Below the pieces are notes generated by a model. That model saw only the letters and a list, made by a program, of their open reading frames with translations. It did not search any database and was not told the DNA's origin. Of a stretch of DNA of 64,000 nucleotides, positions 27,494 to 36,519 are shown piece after piece (the first letter of the stretch is position 1; each line of letters starts with the position of its first letter). The DNA lies in contig NZ_JANCPR020000016.1 of assembly GCF_028657195.3 (NCBI RefSeq), positions 1 to 64,000 of the forward strand. Direction: 5' to 3'. This DNA is from Streptomyces iconiensis (GTDB taxonomy: Bacteria > Actinomycetota > Actinomycetes > Streptomycetales > Streptomycetaceae). The translations under genes were made by a program, and so were the position numbers.

Positions 27494-28631
27494 GACTTCT
27501 CCTGGTCTCGCTCAGGAGGCTCCTCCCAACGGGGATGCCGCCGCCAAGGGGCCCGAGGCACTCTCGCTGGTGCCCAGGGCCGTGGGCAAGCAGACGATGA
27601 AGGACTTCAAGTCCGACCAGGAAGTCCGCTGGTGCCCCGGCTGCGGCGACTACGCCGTGCTCGCCGCCGTCCAGGGCTTCATGCCCGAACTCGGTCTGGC
27701 GAAGGAGAACATCGTCTTCGTCTCCGGTATCGGGTGCTCCTCGCGCTTCCCGTACTACATGAACACCTACGGGATGCACTCCATCCACGGCCGCGCCCCG
27801 GCCATCGCCACGGGACTGGCCTCGGCGCGGCAGGACCTGAGCGTGTGGGTGGTCACCGGTGACGGCGACGCGCTGTCCATCGGCGGCAACCACCTGATCC
27901 ACGCGCTGCGGCGCAATGTGAACCTGAAGATCCTGCTGTTCAACAACCGGATCTACGGCCTCACCAAGGGGCAGTACAGCCCCACGTCGGAGGCCGGAAA
28001 GATCACGAAGTCGACCCCGATGGGATCGCTGGACGCGCCGTTCAACCCCGTCTCGCTCGCACTCGGCGCCGAGGCCAGCTTCGTCGCCCGTACGGTCGAC
28101 TCGGACCGCAAGCACCTCACCAGCGTGCTGCGCGCGGCGGCCGACCACCCTGGCACGGCGCTCGTGGAGATCTACCAGAACTGCAACATCTTCAACGACG
28201 GCGCCTTCGAAGTGCTGAAGTCCGCCTCTTCTCCGCAGGCGGAGGACAAGGCGCAGGAGGCCGTGATCCGGCTGGAGCACGGCGAGCCCATCCGCTTCGG
28301 TGCGCCCGCCGAGGACGGCCTCGGCTCCCAGGGCGTCGTACGCGACCCCGCCAGCGGTGAGCTGCGCATCGTGGACGTACGGGAGGAGGGCACCGCCTCC
28401 GTGCTGGTGCACGACGCCTCGGCCGACTCGCCCGGCACCGCGTTCGCGCTCTCACGCCTCGCGGACGCGGACACGCTGTTCCACACGCCCATCGGCGTGC
28501 TGCGCGACGTGCGCCGTCCCGTGTACGAGAAGGAGATGGCGGAGCAGCTCGAACGCGCCGTCGAGCAGGGCGGCAAGGGCGACCTCTCCGCGCTTCTGCA
28601 CGGCAGCGACACCTGGACCGTCGTCGGCTGA
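27486..28631 (+). CDS. korB: 2-oxoacid:ferredoxin oxidoreductase, beta subunit
   Basis: 381 residues from ATG 27486. The thiamine diphosphate site is VVTGDGDALSIGGNHLIHAL through LLFNNRIYGLTKGQYSPTS. Cysteines in RWCPGCGDY, SGIGCSSRF and EIYQNCNIF supply the single [4Fe-4S] cluster. It forms the catalytic centre with KorA and transfers electrons to ferredoxin. The C-terminal 110 residues are an extension often seen in actinobacterial KorB. A strong terminator follows 35 bp after the stop. Confidence 0.92.
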
Positions 28632-28666
28632 CGTACAGACACGTACGGACGTACGGCCTGACAACA

Positions 28667-28707
28667 GGCAGAGGCCCGGCACCACTTGTGGGTGCCGGGC
28701 CTCTGCC
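28667..28707 (+). terminator. Hairpin terminator after korAB
   Basis: Perfect 17-bp stem GGCAGAGGCCCGGCACC (28667-28683) and its complement (28691-28707) around a 7-nt loop, 35 bp past korB. It ends the korAB transcript. Confidence 0.85.
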
Positions 28708-28861
28708 GTGCCCTCACCGCACGGCGGACGACGGGCGGCGGGCGGGCAGCGGCCAGCGGGGCGGGGGCAGCGGGCGACAGGACCAAAATCCGGAACGGAA
28801 ATGACAGCCGGGCCCGTCGGCCGTTACCTTCTGTCTGCCGGAGTCACGATCGGGAGGGTCC

Positions 28862-29881
28862 ATGAGGACGCGAACCACGGAACGCACGGGCCTGATGTAC
28901 GGCTTCGCCGCCTACGGCATGTGGGGGCTGCTCCCGCTCTACTGGCACGCGCTCAAGGACACCGGCGCCGCCGAGGTGCTGTCCCAGCGGATGGTGTGGT
29001 CACTGCCCACCGCACTTGTCATCCTCGTGCTGCTGCGCCGCTGGTCCTGGATACCCGCGCTCGTCCGCCAGCCCAAGAAGCTCGGCCTGGTGCTGCTGGC
29101 GGCCGTCGTGATCACCGTCAACTGGGGCCTGTTCATCTGGTCGGTGGCCGCCGACCGGGTGCTGGAATCCTCCCTCGGCTACTTCATCAACCCGCTCGTC
29201 TCCATCGCGTTCGGCGTGCTCATCCTGCGCGAACGGCTGCGCCCCGCACAGTGGGTGGCCGTCGGCGTCGGAGCGCTCTCCGTGGTCGTGATGACCTTCG
29301 CGTACGGCAAGCTGCCGTGGCTCTCCCTCTGCCTGGCGCTCAGCTTCGCCACCTACGGGCTGATCAAGAAGCGCATCAAGCTGGACGGTGTGGAAGGGTT
29401 CAGCGCCGAGACGGCCGTACAGTTCCTGCCCGCGCTCGGCTTCCTCATCTTCCTCGGCGTGCGGGGCGACTCCACGTTCACCGCTGACGGCGTGGCCCAC
29501 ACACTGCTTCTGGTCTTCTCCGGTCTGGCCACCGCGCTGCCGCTGATCTTCTTCGGCGGCGCCGCCGTACGTCTGCCCCTCTCCACCATCGGCCTGCTCC
29601 AGTACATGGCCCCTGCCTTCATGTTCGTCCTCGGCGTCACCGTCTTCCACGAGGAGATGCCGCCCGAGCGCTGGGCAGGCTTCGCTCTCGTATGGGCCGC
29701 CCTCTGCCTCCTCACCTGGGACGCCCTGCGCAAGGCCCACAGGGGCCACGTCGAACTGCGCGAGGCGACCGCTGCCGCCGCGCAGGCTCGCGCCCAGGAG
29801 GAACGGGACGCGGCAGAGGGCCAGGACGCGACGGTGGAACGGGACACTCCGGACGGTCCGGCCCCCGTCTCGCCCCGCTAG
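28862..29881 (+). CDS. rarD: RarD-type DMT (EamA) permease
   Basis: 339 residues from ATG 28862, with GGGAGG upstream. Ten hydrophobic helices in two EamA halves; the RarD pattern YGFAAYGMWGLLPLYWHALK opens the protein, and VITVNWGLFIWSV with FINPLVSIAFG follows. After about residue 290 the tail is Ala/Glu/Arg-rich and probably cytosolic. The family exports small metabolites; in Gram-negatives RarD was tied to chloramphenicol sensitivity, but the substrate here is unknown. The TAG stop lies inside the first unit of a 17-bp tandem repeat. Confidence 0.88.
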   Translation: MRTRTTERTGLMYGFAAYGMWGLLPLYWHALKDTGAAEVLSQRMVWSLPTALVILVLLRRWSWIPALVRQPKKLGLVLLAAVVITVNWGLFIWSVAADRVLESSLGYFINPLVSIAFGVLILRERLRPAQWVAVGVGALSVVVMTFAYGKLPWLSLCLALSFATYGLIKKRIKLDGVEGFSAETAVQFLPALGFLIFLGVRGDSTFTADGVAHTLLLVFSGLATALPLIFFGGAAVRLPLSTIGLLQYMAPAFMFVLGVTVFHEEMPPERWAGFALVWAALCLLTWDALRKAHRGHVELREATAAAAQARAQEERDAAEGQDATVERDTPDGPAPVSPR

Positions 29882-29942
29882 CCGTCTCGCCCCGCTAGCC
29901 GTCTCGCCCCGCTAGCCGACTCGCCCCGCTAGCCGACTCGCC
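29867..29942. repeat. 17-bp tandem repeat, about 4.5 copies, over the rarD stop
   Basis: Units GTCTCGCCCCGCTAGCC at 29867, 29884 and 29901, then GACTCGCCCCGCTAGCC at 29918, and a partial copy at 29935. The stop codon TAG is part of the first unit. A period of 17 is not a multiple of three, so copy-number change shifts the frame of any readthrough. No function is evident. Confidence 0.9.
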
Positions 29943-30060
29943 ATCTCCCCGCGCCCCGCCTGCGGTTGCGCTGCGAGCGCTGCATGTGAGTGTGAGCGCT
30001 GCATGTCGCCGTCCGCCCCGTGGCGCCGTGGCGGGACCGAGCGGGTGTGCGCTCGGCGGG

Positions 30061-30996
30061 CTACGCCGTTATGTCGCGGCCGGTGAACCGTGCCCAGGCC
30101 GCCGAGCCGAAGACGGCGGTGTAAAGAGCCTGGACGCCGAGGTTCTTGAGGATGTCGTCCCAGTAGACCGGGTCGCGCAGAACGTCCGCGAAGCTGAGCC
30201 AGTAGTGCGGGAAGAGGAACGGGTGGACCGCGTGCAGCTGCGGGATCGTATTGACGATCTGCACGGTGATCAGCAGGCCCACCGTCGCGGCCATGGCGGC
30301 TATGCCGCTGTTGGTGAGCGTGGAGATGAACAGGCCCAGTGCCGCGAGGCCCAGCAGGCTGACCGCCACCAGCACCGCGACGGCGAGGCAGCGCAGCAGC
30401 CCCTCGCTGAAGGGTATGGCCGTGCCCGAGAGCAGGGTGACCTCCCCCGTGGGGAAGAGCAGAGCGCCGGTGATCAGGGCCGAGACGGCGACGGTGAGGG
30501 TCGCGGCAAGGCAGAAGACCAGCACCGTCGTGAACTTCGCCAGCAGCAGACGGGTCCGGCCCGAGGGAGCCACCAGGAGATAGCGGAGGGTGCCCGCGCT
30601 GGCCTCGCCCGCGACGGAGTCACCCGCTATGACGCCGATGCTCATCGGGAGGAAGAAGGGCAGGGTGGCGGCGAGCGAGGTGAAGACGAGGAACAGGCCG
30701 TTGTTGGTGATCTGCGAGATGAACGCGGGCCCCTCCCCGCCGCCCGAGCCGATCGAACCCCCGTCGCTGGTCTCGATCCTGACGGCGACCCCCACGAGGA
30801 TCGGCACCGCGGCGAGCACCGCCAGCAGCGCCAGGGTGCGCCAGCGGCGGAAGGTGATGGTCAGCTCACTGCGGAAGAGCCCCAGCGACCACACGGCACG
30901 GGAGCGCGCCGGTGCTCCGGCGGCAGCGGCGCCGTCCGGCCGCTCGGCGCCGGGGCGCCCGGAAGCCCGCTCCTCGGTCAGTTCAGCCCGCGACAT
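30061..30996 (-). CDS. ABC transporter permease (ABC-2 type)
   Basis: 311 residues from ATG 30996, which overlaps the ATPase gene by 14 bp. It has six main hydrophobic segments and a hydrophilic Gly-rich loop after TM1 (TSDGGSIGSGGGEGPAF). The segment DSVAGEASAGTLRYLLVAPSGRTRLLLAKF is typical of ABC-2 / NatB-like exporters. It forms an export complex with the ATPase encoded upstream. Substrate unknown; a lipid-linked or peptide substrate would fit the family. The next gene, a LolA-like exported protein, may act with it. Confidence 0.88.
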   Translation of the reverse strand: MSRAELTEERASGRPGAERPDGAAAAGAPARSRAVWSLGLFRSELTITFRRWRTLALLAVLAAVPILVGVAVRIETSDGGSIGSGGGEGPAFISQITNNGLFLVFTSLAATLPFFLPMSIGVIAGDSVAGEASAGTLRYLLVAPSGRTRLLLAKFTTVLVFCLAATLTVAVSALITGALLFPTGEVTLLSGTAIPFSEGLLRCLAVAVLVAVSLLGLAALGLFISTLTNSGIAAMAATVGLLITVQIVNTIPQLHAVHPFLFPHYWLSFADVLRDPVYWDDILKNLGVQALYTAVFGSAAWARFTGRDITA

Positions 30997-31948
30997 CAAA
31001 GCCCTCCCCGGTGAGCTGGACGAACACGTCTTCCAGCGAGGCGCGTTTCACCCCGAAGGCGCGGACCCTCACCCCGGCCTCCACCAGTGCGGCGTTCAGC
31101 TCGGCGAGGTCGGCAGCCGGGGGGTCGCCCGTGATCTCGTCCCCCTCGGTGACCAGGTCGGTGACGCCCCGCTCCTTCAGTACGCGGGCCGCTTCGGCCG
31201 TGTCGGGGGTGGTGACGGCCAGCTTGCCGCGTGCTCCCGCCGCCGACATCTCGGCGACGGTGCCCTGGGTGATGAGCCGGCCTCTGTTCATGACCGCGGT
31301 GTGCGTGCAGACCTGCTCGATCTCGTCGAGCAGGTGCGAGGAGAGGAAGACGGTGATCCCGTCTCCCGCCAGCTCGCGCACCAGGGACCGGATCTCGCGC
31401 ATGCCCTGGGGGTCGAGACCGTTGGTCGGCTCGTCCAGGACCAGCAGTTCGCGGGGCTGGAGCAGCGCGGCGGCGAGGCCGAGGCGCTGTTTCATGCCCA
31501 GGGAGTACGCGCGTGCCTTCTTGCTGCCCGCAGCCGCCAGGCCCACCCGCTCCAGCGCGTGTCCGACACGTGCGGTGCGGGTTGCCGGGTCGGCTGTGGG
31601 GTCGGCGGCGTCGTACCGCAGCAGGTTGTCGCGGCCCGAGAGGAATCCGTAGAGCGCGGGGCCCTCGATGAGCGCGCCGACGCGGGGCAGCACATGGCGT
31701 GCCGCGCGGGGCATGGGCTCGCCGAGCAGGACGGCGCCGCCTTCGGTCGGCTCGATGAGGCCGAGGAGCATCCGGATGGTGGTGGTCTTGCCCGACCCGT
31801 TGGGCCCGAGGAAGCCGAAGACGCTGCCGCGTGGCACGGAGAGGTCGAGGGCGTCGACGGCGAGCTGGCCGCCGCGGTAGCGCTTGGTGAGTCCCCGGGT
31901 CGAGATCACGGCGCTGTCTGTGGTGCTCGCGGCGGTCTGCCCTGCCAT
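30983..31948 (-). CDS. ABC transporter ATP-binding protein
   Basis: 321 residues from ATG 31948. Walker A is GPNGSGKTT with K54; the signature is a variant, YSLGMKQRLGLA; Walker B is LLVLDEPTNGLDP with the switch histidine in FLSSHLLDEIEQV. The C-terminal 100 residues form the extra domain found in drug or antibiotic exporters of the DRA/NatA class (ending SLEDVFVQLTGE). It energises the downstream permease. Confidence 0.92.
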   Translation of the reverse strand: MAGQTAASTTDSAVISTRGLTKRYRGGQLAVDALDLSVPRGSVFGFLGPNGSGKTTTIRMLLGLIEPTEGGAVLLGEPMPRAARHVLPRVGALIEGPALYGFLSGRDNLLRYDAADPTADPATRTARVGHALERVGLAAAGSKKARAYSLGMKQRLGLAAALLQPRELLVLDEPTNGLDPQGMREIRSLVRELAGDGITVFLSSHLLDEIEQVCTHTAVMNRGRLITQGTVAEMSAAGARGKLAVTTPDTAEAARVLKERGVTDLVTEGDEITGDPPAADLAELNAALVEAGVRVRAFGVKRASLEDVFVQLTGEGFDVAG

Positions 31949-32029
31949 GTGCCCCCCTCAACCTCTCCGTTCGGTGGCGTTCCGGCGCGCTTCCCCCCTG
32001 GTGGCGGGAGGCTGCGCCGTCCTCAAGTC

Positions 32030-32064
32030 CCGTACACGGCGTCCATGGGCGATGCCGTATACGG
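32030..32064 (-). terminator. Hairpin after the LolA-like gene
   Basis: Arms CCGTACACGGC (32030-32040) and GCCGTATACGG (32054-32064). The one mismatch becomes a G-U pair in minus-strand RNA, so the hairpin favours termination of the LolA-like transcript, 31 bp past its stop. Confidence 0.6.
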
Positions 32065-32094
32065 GGTGACCGTCGGGCGACGCCCGTACGCGTC

Positions 32095-33396
32095 CTACTT
32101 CGAGTCCGCGTTGGCCGCCTTGACGAGGCCGTCCTTGGTGACGGCTCCGACGTAGACCTTGCCGTCGTCGGTCATCAGTGCGTTGACGAGGCGGGTGCTG
32201 ACGACACGGCCGGTGCCGAAGTCGCCCTTGACCTCGTCGGTGAGGCCGTCGAGCAGCTTCTCGGCGCGGTCGCCGCCCTTGCCCGCCTCGCCTTCCTTGC
32301 CCGCCGGGCCGTTCTTGCCGCCGATGCCGCCCGGCATGCCGGTGTCGAACGAGGCGACCTTGTTCCAGTCGCTGGCGCCCTTGTTGACGATGTCGAGGCC
32401 CGCCAGACCGGAGAGTCCGGGCTTCTCACCGTCGAACTTCTTGCCGTCGTGCTTCTTGCCGTCGAATGCCTTGCCTCCCGGCTTGGCGTGCGGCTTGGCC
32501 TCGGTGACCTTGGTGCCCTTCGGCGGCTTGAAGTCGAAGGTGCCGGCGGACGGCTTGCCGAAATCGACCTTGGCGTAGGCGATGTCGATGGCGGGCTTGT
32601 CGCCCTCCTTCGGCGTGAGCGTGAACTTCAGGGGCACGCCGTTGTCGGCGTCGACGGCTATGCGTATCGACTCGACGGTCGTGTCGGGTGCGCCCTTGGG
32701 CTTGATCACGAGCTGGTAGGCGTCCCGGCCCGCTATCTTCGCGGTGCCCTCGACGCTGACGGAGGTGGACTTCCCCACCGCCTTGAGTGCCTGCTCGGCG
32801 GCCTTCTGCGGGGTGACGGAATCGGGCATCTTCTCGTGGTCGGTACCGGGCGCCTTGCCCTTGGCGTCCCGGGGCGCCTTGGCGTGCCAGGCGGAGTTGG
32901 TGCCGCTGTCGAAGCCCCACACGTCCCGGTCGTTGTGGATGAGGCTGTACTCGGCGGCGTCCTCCATGACCGAGAGGCGCTGCTTGTCGGGCCCGTCGGC
33001 GGCGAAGCGCAGGGTGTGCTCGCCGGAGGCCAGCTCCATCAGTTTGCTGTCGGGAGAGGCGGCGGAGCCGCTGTCCTTCTTGCCGCCCGAGCCGTCCTCC
33101 GCGCCGGATCCGGCGCCGGGGCCGCCGCCGAAGCCGCCGCCTCCGGAGCCCGAGCCGGGTATGGACGGGAGCCCGAGGTCGGTATTGATCTTCACGGTGC
33201 CGGACATGTGCTGAACGTCCGAGGCGGCCATCTTGGCCACCAGCTTCTCGGCCGAGATCTTGGGCAGGTCGGGATTACCGGTGCTGGCGAGCGCGGGGAC
33301 CAGGCCGACGGTGAGGGCAGCCACCCCCGCCACGGCAGCCGGTACGCCGTACCGCACTGCCTTGCTCCTGGTCTTCCTCGGTTGGATCTGTGCCAT
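32095..33396 (-). CDS. Exported LolA-like protein
   Basis: 433 residues from ATG 33396. The N-terminus (MAQIQPRKTRSKAVRYGVPA followed by a hydrophobic helix ending PALAST) is a signal peptide or anchor. The segment ISAEKLVAKMAASDVQHMSGTVKI resembles the start of LolA/LolB-like folds annotated in actinobacteria as outer-membrane-lipoprotein carrier or sigma-factor regulatory proteins. A Gly/Ser-rich linker (residues about 77-112) and a Gly/Lys-rich linker near residue 350 split it into segments. It probably binds lipid or lipoprotein at the cell surface. It precedes the ABC exporter genes on the same strand with a 146-bp gap. Confidence 0.7.
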   Translation of the reverse strand: MAQIQPRKTRSKAVRYGVPAAVAGVAALTVGLVPALASTGNPDLPKISAEKLVAKMAASDVQHMSGTVKINTDLGLPSIPGSGSGGGGFGGGPGAGSGAEDGSGGKKDSGSAASPDSKLMELASGEHTLRFAADGPDKQRLSVMEDAAEYSLIHNDRDVWGFDSGTNSAWHAKAPRDAKGKAPGTDHEKMPDSVTPQKAAEQALKAVGKSTSVSVEGTAKIAGRDAYQLVIKPKGAPDTTVESIRIAVDADNGVPLKFTLTPKEGDKPAIDIAYAKVDFGKPSAGTFDFKPPKGTKVTEAKPHAKPGGKAFDGKKHDGKKFDGEKPGLSGLAGLDIVNKGASDWNKVASFDTGMPGGIGGKNGPAGKEGEAGKGGDRAEKLLDGLTDEVKGDFGTGRVVSTRLVNALMTDDGKVYVGAVTKDGLVKAANADSK

Positions 33397-33671
33397 CTGT
33401 CTGTCCTACCTCCGTGGTCGGCGGCGGTTCCTAGGTCGCACTCGTCCACCCCTGGCCGCCATTCTCACCCGAATCGGTGCGGGGTGTGCTGCCTCCATGG
33501 CATCAAATCCGCAGCCGCCGCGCGTCAGCCGAGAGAGGCAACTCCCCGTACTCCCCCGGGATGACGTCCTCTCCACCTTTCGGTGAGGCGCCCGGCGCCA
33601 GGTCAGGCGCCCCGCCGCGGAGGCACGCCCGTTCGGGGCTCGCGCCCCAACGGCGTCCGGTGCCGGTGAGT

Positions 33672-34685
33672 TCACCCGGCGCGGTGGACCACGGCCGTGC
33701 ACAGCGAGGTCAGTGCGGACTTCGCGGCGTTGTCGGGAAGCGGTGCGAGCATCTCGCGGGCCTCGTCCGCGTAGCGGACGGTGGAGCGGCGGGCCTGCTC
33801 CAGCGCGGGGTGCGCGCGCAGCGCTGCCAGCGCCTCCGCATGCCGTCCGTCGTCCGTGAGGTCCCCGCCGAGCAGCGCGCACAGCTCGTGGTCCTCGGCC
33901 GTCGCGTCCGGGGAACTCGCGCGCGCGCGTACGTACAGCACCGGCAGCGTCGGAATGCCCTCGCGCAGATCGGTACCGGGGGTCTTGCCCGACTCCCGCT
34001 CGTCGCTGGCGATGTCGAGGACGTCGTCGGCGAGCTGGAAGGCGACGCCGATCCGCTCGCAGTACTGGGTGAGCACGGAGACCGTGCGCTCGTCGGCCCC
34101 CGACATCATCGCGCCGAACCGGCCGGCGACGGCGATCAGCGAGCCCGTCTTGCCCGCGATCACATCGAGGTAGTGGTCGATGGGGTCGTGCCCGTCGGCG
34201 GGCCCCGCGGTCTCCATGATCTGGCCTGTGACGAGCCGTTCGAACGCTTCGGCCTGGATACGGACGGCCTCGGGGCCGAGGTCGGCCAGTATGTGCGAGG
34301 CGCGCGCGAAGAGGAAGTCGCCGGTGAGAACGGCGACGGAGTTGTCCCAGTTGGCGTTGGCGCTGGGGACACCCCTGCGTACGTCGGCCTCGTCCATGAC
34401 GTCGTCGTGGTAGAGCGTCGCGAGGTGGGTCAGCTCGACAACCACGGCCGAGGGGACGACACCTGGCGCATACGGGTCGCCGAACTGTGCCCCCAGCGTC
34501 ACCAGCAGTGGCCGGAAACGTTTTCCGCCGGCCTTCACCAGATGCTGGGCCGCCTCCGTGATGAACGGCACGTCGCTCTTCGTGGCCTCGATGAGGCCCT
34601 CCTCAACGGCCGCCAACCCTGCTTGGACATCAGCTTCAAGAGCCTGGTCCCGCACGCTCAGCCCGAAGGGCCCGACGACGGTCAC
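33672..34685 (-). CDS. Long-chain polyprenyl diphosphate synthase
   Basis: 337 residues from ATG 34685. The two aspartate-rich motifs are DDVMD (94-98) and DDVLD (220-224), which hold Mg and the diphosphate of the allylic substrate; KRFRP (about 55-59) binds isopentenyl diphosphate. Residues before the first motif are not the bulky ones that stop at C15/C20, consistent with a heptaprenyl to nonaprenyl synthase such as supplies the menaquinone side chain. That would fit its place between two complex I operons, but chain length is an inference. Confidence 0.85.
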   Translation of the reverse strand: MTVVGPFGLSVRDQALEADVQAGLAAVEEGLIEATKSDVPFITEAAQHLVKAGGKRFRPLLVTLGAQFGDPYAPGVVPSAVVVELTHLATLYHDDVMDEADVRRGVPSANANWDNSVAVLTGDFLFARASHILADLGPEAVRIQAEAFERLVTGQIMETAGPADGHDPIDHYLDVIAGKTGSLIAVAGRFGAMMSGADERTVSVLTQYCERIGVAFQLADDVLDIASDERESGKTPGTDLREGIPTLPVLYVRARASSPDATAEDHELCALLGGDLTDDGRHAEALAALRAHPALEQARRSTVRYADEAREMLAPLPDNAAKSALTSLCTAVVHRAG

Positions 34686-34765
34686 GAGGGGTACTCCTGT
34701 CTGCGTACATGGAACGATCAGCGGGCAGCGGATCGCGCAGCGTTTTCCGGGACGGCACGTTCTCT

Positions 34766-34801
34766 CATTGGCCGAGTGTCACCCATTGGTTGAGTGTCAC
34801 C
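34766..34801. repeat. Tandem 18-bp repeat upstream of the POT transporter
   Basis: CATTGGCCGAGTGTCACC (34766-34783) is followed directly by CATTGGTTGAGTGTCACC (34784-34801). It lies in the 299-bp divergent gap between the prenyl synthase and the peptide transporter, 81 bp upstream of the former's start. It could be a double operator. No other feature was seen in this gap. Confidence 0.7.
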
Positions 34802-34984
34802 AACACCTGGCAGCGTAACCGGTCACATAACGATCACGGTCGGCGCCCGCCCGTCAGACCGGTCTTGGCACGCCATGCGCGGACATACGGGATATGTTGC
34901 AAGTCACCTTTGATTGCGGTTTGCCGACGAGTATCCGGGACAGCAGAGGCACTCGAATCGCCGAACGTGTCAGGAGCACCACCC

Positions 34985-36487
34985 GTGACCCCCAAATCAA
35001 GCCAGAAGTCCGTCCCGGACAGTGGCGAGGAGAGAGCGGAAAGGGAGTTCCTGGGGCAGCCACGCGGGCTGTTGACGCTCTCAGGGCTTGAGGTCTGGGA
35101 GCGTTTCTCGTTCCTCGGGATGCAGGCCATCCTCGTGCTCTTCTTCTCCGCCTCCGAGGCGGACAACGGGCTCGGAATGGAGCCGGGCGCCGCCGCCTCC
35201 GTCGCCGCCGGATACAGCACCCTCGTCTACCTGCTGTCGGTGGCGGGCGGCTGGATCGCCGACCGGATGCTCGGCTCGTACCGCTCGGTGCTCTACGGGG
35301 GCGTGTTGATCGCCTGTGGTCACTACGCCATGGCCGTCCCCCATCCCGCCTCCACGTGGATCGGCCTCGGGCTGATCAGCGCGGGCACAGGCATGCTCAA
35401 GCCGAACGTCGCGGCCATGGTCGGCAAGCTGTACACCGCCACCGACGAGCGCCGCGACGCCGGTTTCTCGCTCTACTACATGAGCATCAACATCGGCGCC
35501 TTCTTCGGCCCGATCATCACCGGGCTGCTCGGCGAGGACATCAACTGGCACTGGGGCTTCTCGGCCGCCGCCGTCGGCATGACCTTCGGCCTCATCCAGT
35601 ACGTCGCGGGCCGCCGCAACCTCGCGGGGCGCAAGGCGGCGGCAGAGTACGCGCTGCCGCCGGCCGCGATGCGCCGCGCGGTGTGGCTGATCGCGGGCGG
35701 CATCGTGGTGGCCGCCGCGCTGTGTGTGCTGCTCGCCTGGCTCGGCGCGCTGTCGCTCGCGGGGTTCGTGGACGCGCTCACCTACGTCGCGATGGCGGCG
35801 CCCCTCGCGTACTTCACGGTGATCTGGCGCAGCCCGCGCGTGAACCGCGAGGAACGCGGCAGGCTGCGGCCGTTCCTGGTGCTGTGGCTGGCGTCCGTGG
35901 CGTTCAACTTCGTGCTCTTCCAGTCGTACACGGTGCTCGTCCTGCTCACCAACGAGCACGTGAACACCAGCGTCTTCGGCTACCACGTGCCGTCCAGCTG
36001 GATCAGCTCCGCGCTCGGTGCCGTCTCCGTGCTGTCGGCGCCCTTCATCGCCGGCACCTGGCAGCGGATGGGCACGCGCCAGCCTCACGCCTCGAACAAG
36101 CTCGCACTCGGCGTGCTCCTCGGAGGGCTCGGCTTCTTCGTGCTGGTGCCCGCGCTGCTGGGCACATCGGGCGAGGCGTGGCAGCTCAGCCTCGTCTGGG
36201 TCGTGCTCGCCGTGCTGTTCATCGGCGTCGGCGACGTGCTGCTGGAGTCGACCGGCATGTCCGCGACGACCAAGTTGGCGCCGGCCGCCTTCAGCAGCCA
36301 GGGCCTCGCCCTGTGGTTCCTCTCGCTCGCGCTCGCCACCGGCATCCAGGCGCAGACCGTGAAGTTCTACGGGCAGATCAATGACGCGCTCTACTTCACC
36401 CTCAACGGTGCCGTCGCCGTCGTCGTCGCGCTGTGCGTCTTCGCGGCGGCGCCCTGGCTGCGCCGCACCATGCACCCCGTCCGCTGA
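34985..36487 (+). CDS. POT/PTR family proton-coupled peptide transporter
   Basis: 500 residues from GTG 34985, with AGGAG nine bases upstream. The POT signature LEVWERFSFLGMQAIL (ExxERF) is near residue 35, and the second family segment FSLYYMSINIGAFFGPIITG follows. About 14 membrane helices are present. The conserved glutamates and arginine of the TM1 signature couple proton entry to di- and tripeptide uptake. It is followed 32 bp later by a CocE-type hydrolase on the same strand, perhaps co-transcribed. Confidence 0.9.
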   Translation: MTPKSSQKSVPDSGEERAEREFLGQPRGLLTLSGLEVWERFSFLGMQAILVLFFSASEADNGLGMEPGAAASVAAGYSTLVYLLSVAGGWIADRMLGSYRSVLYGGVLIACGHYAMAVPHPASTWIGLGLISAGTGMLKPNVAAMVGKLYTATDERRDAGFSLYYMSINIGAFFGPIITGLLGEDINWHWGFSAAAVGMTFGLIQYVAGRRNLAGRKAAAEYALPPAAMRRAVWLIAGGIVVAAALCVLLAWLGALSLAGFVDALTYVAMAAPLAYFTVIWRSPRVNREERGRLRPFLVLWLASVAFNFVLFQSYTVLVLLTNEHVNTSVFGYHVPSSWISSALGAVSVLSAPFIAGTWQRMGTRQPHASNKLALGVLLGGLGFFVLVPALLGTSGEAWQLSLVWVVLAVLFIGVGDVLLESTGMSATTKLAPAAFSSQGLALWFLSLALATGIQAQTVKFYGQINDALYFTLNGAVAVVVALCVFAAAPWLRRTMHPVR

Positions 36488-36519
36488 CCCGATCCCCCAG
36501 GTGTCCGAGGATTCCCCTT

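Noticed and set aside
29867..29942. CRISPR-like array
   Set aside because: The 17-bp units are directly adjacent with no spacers, and no cas genes are present.
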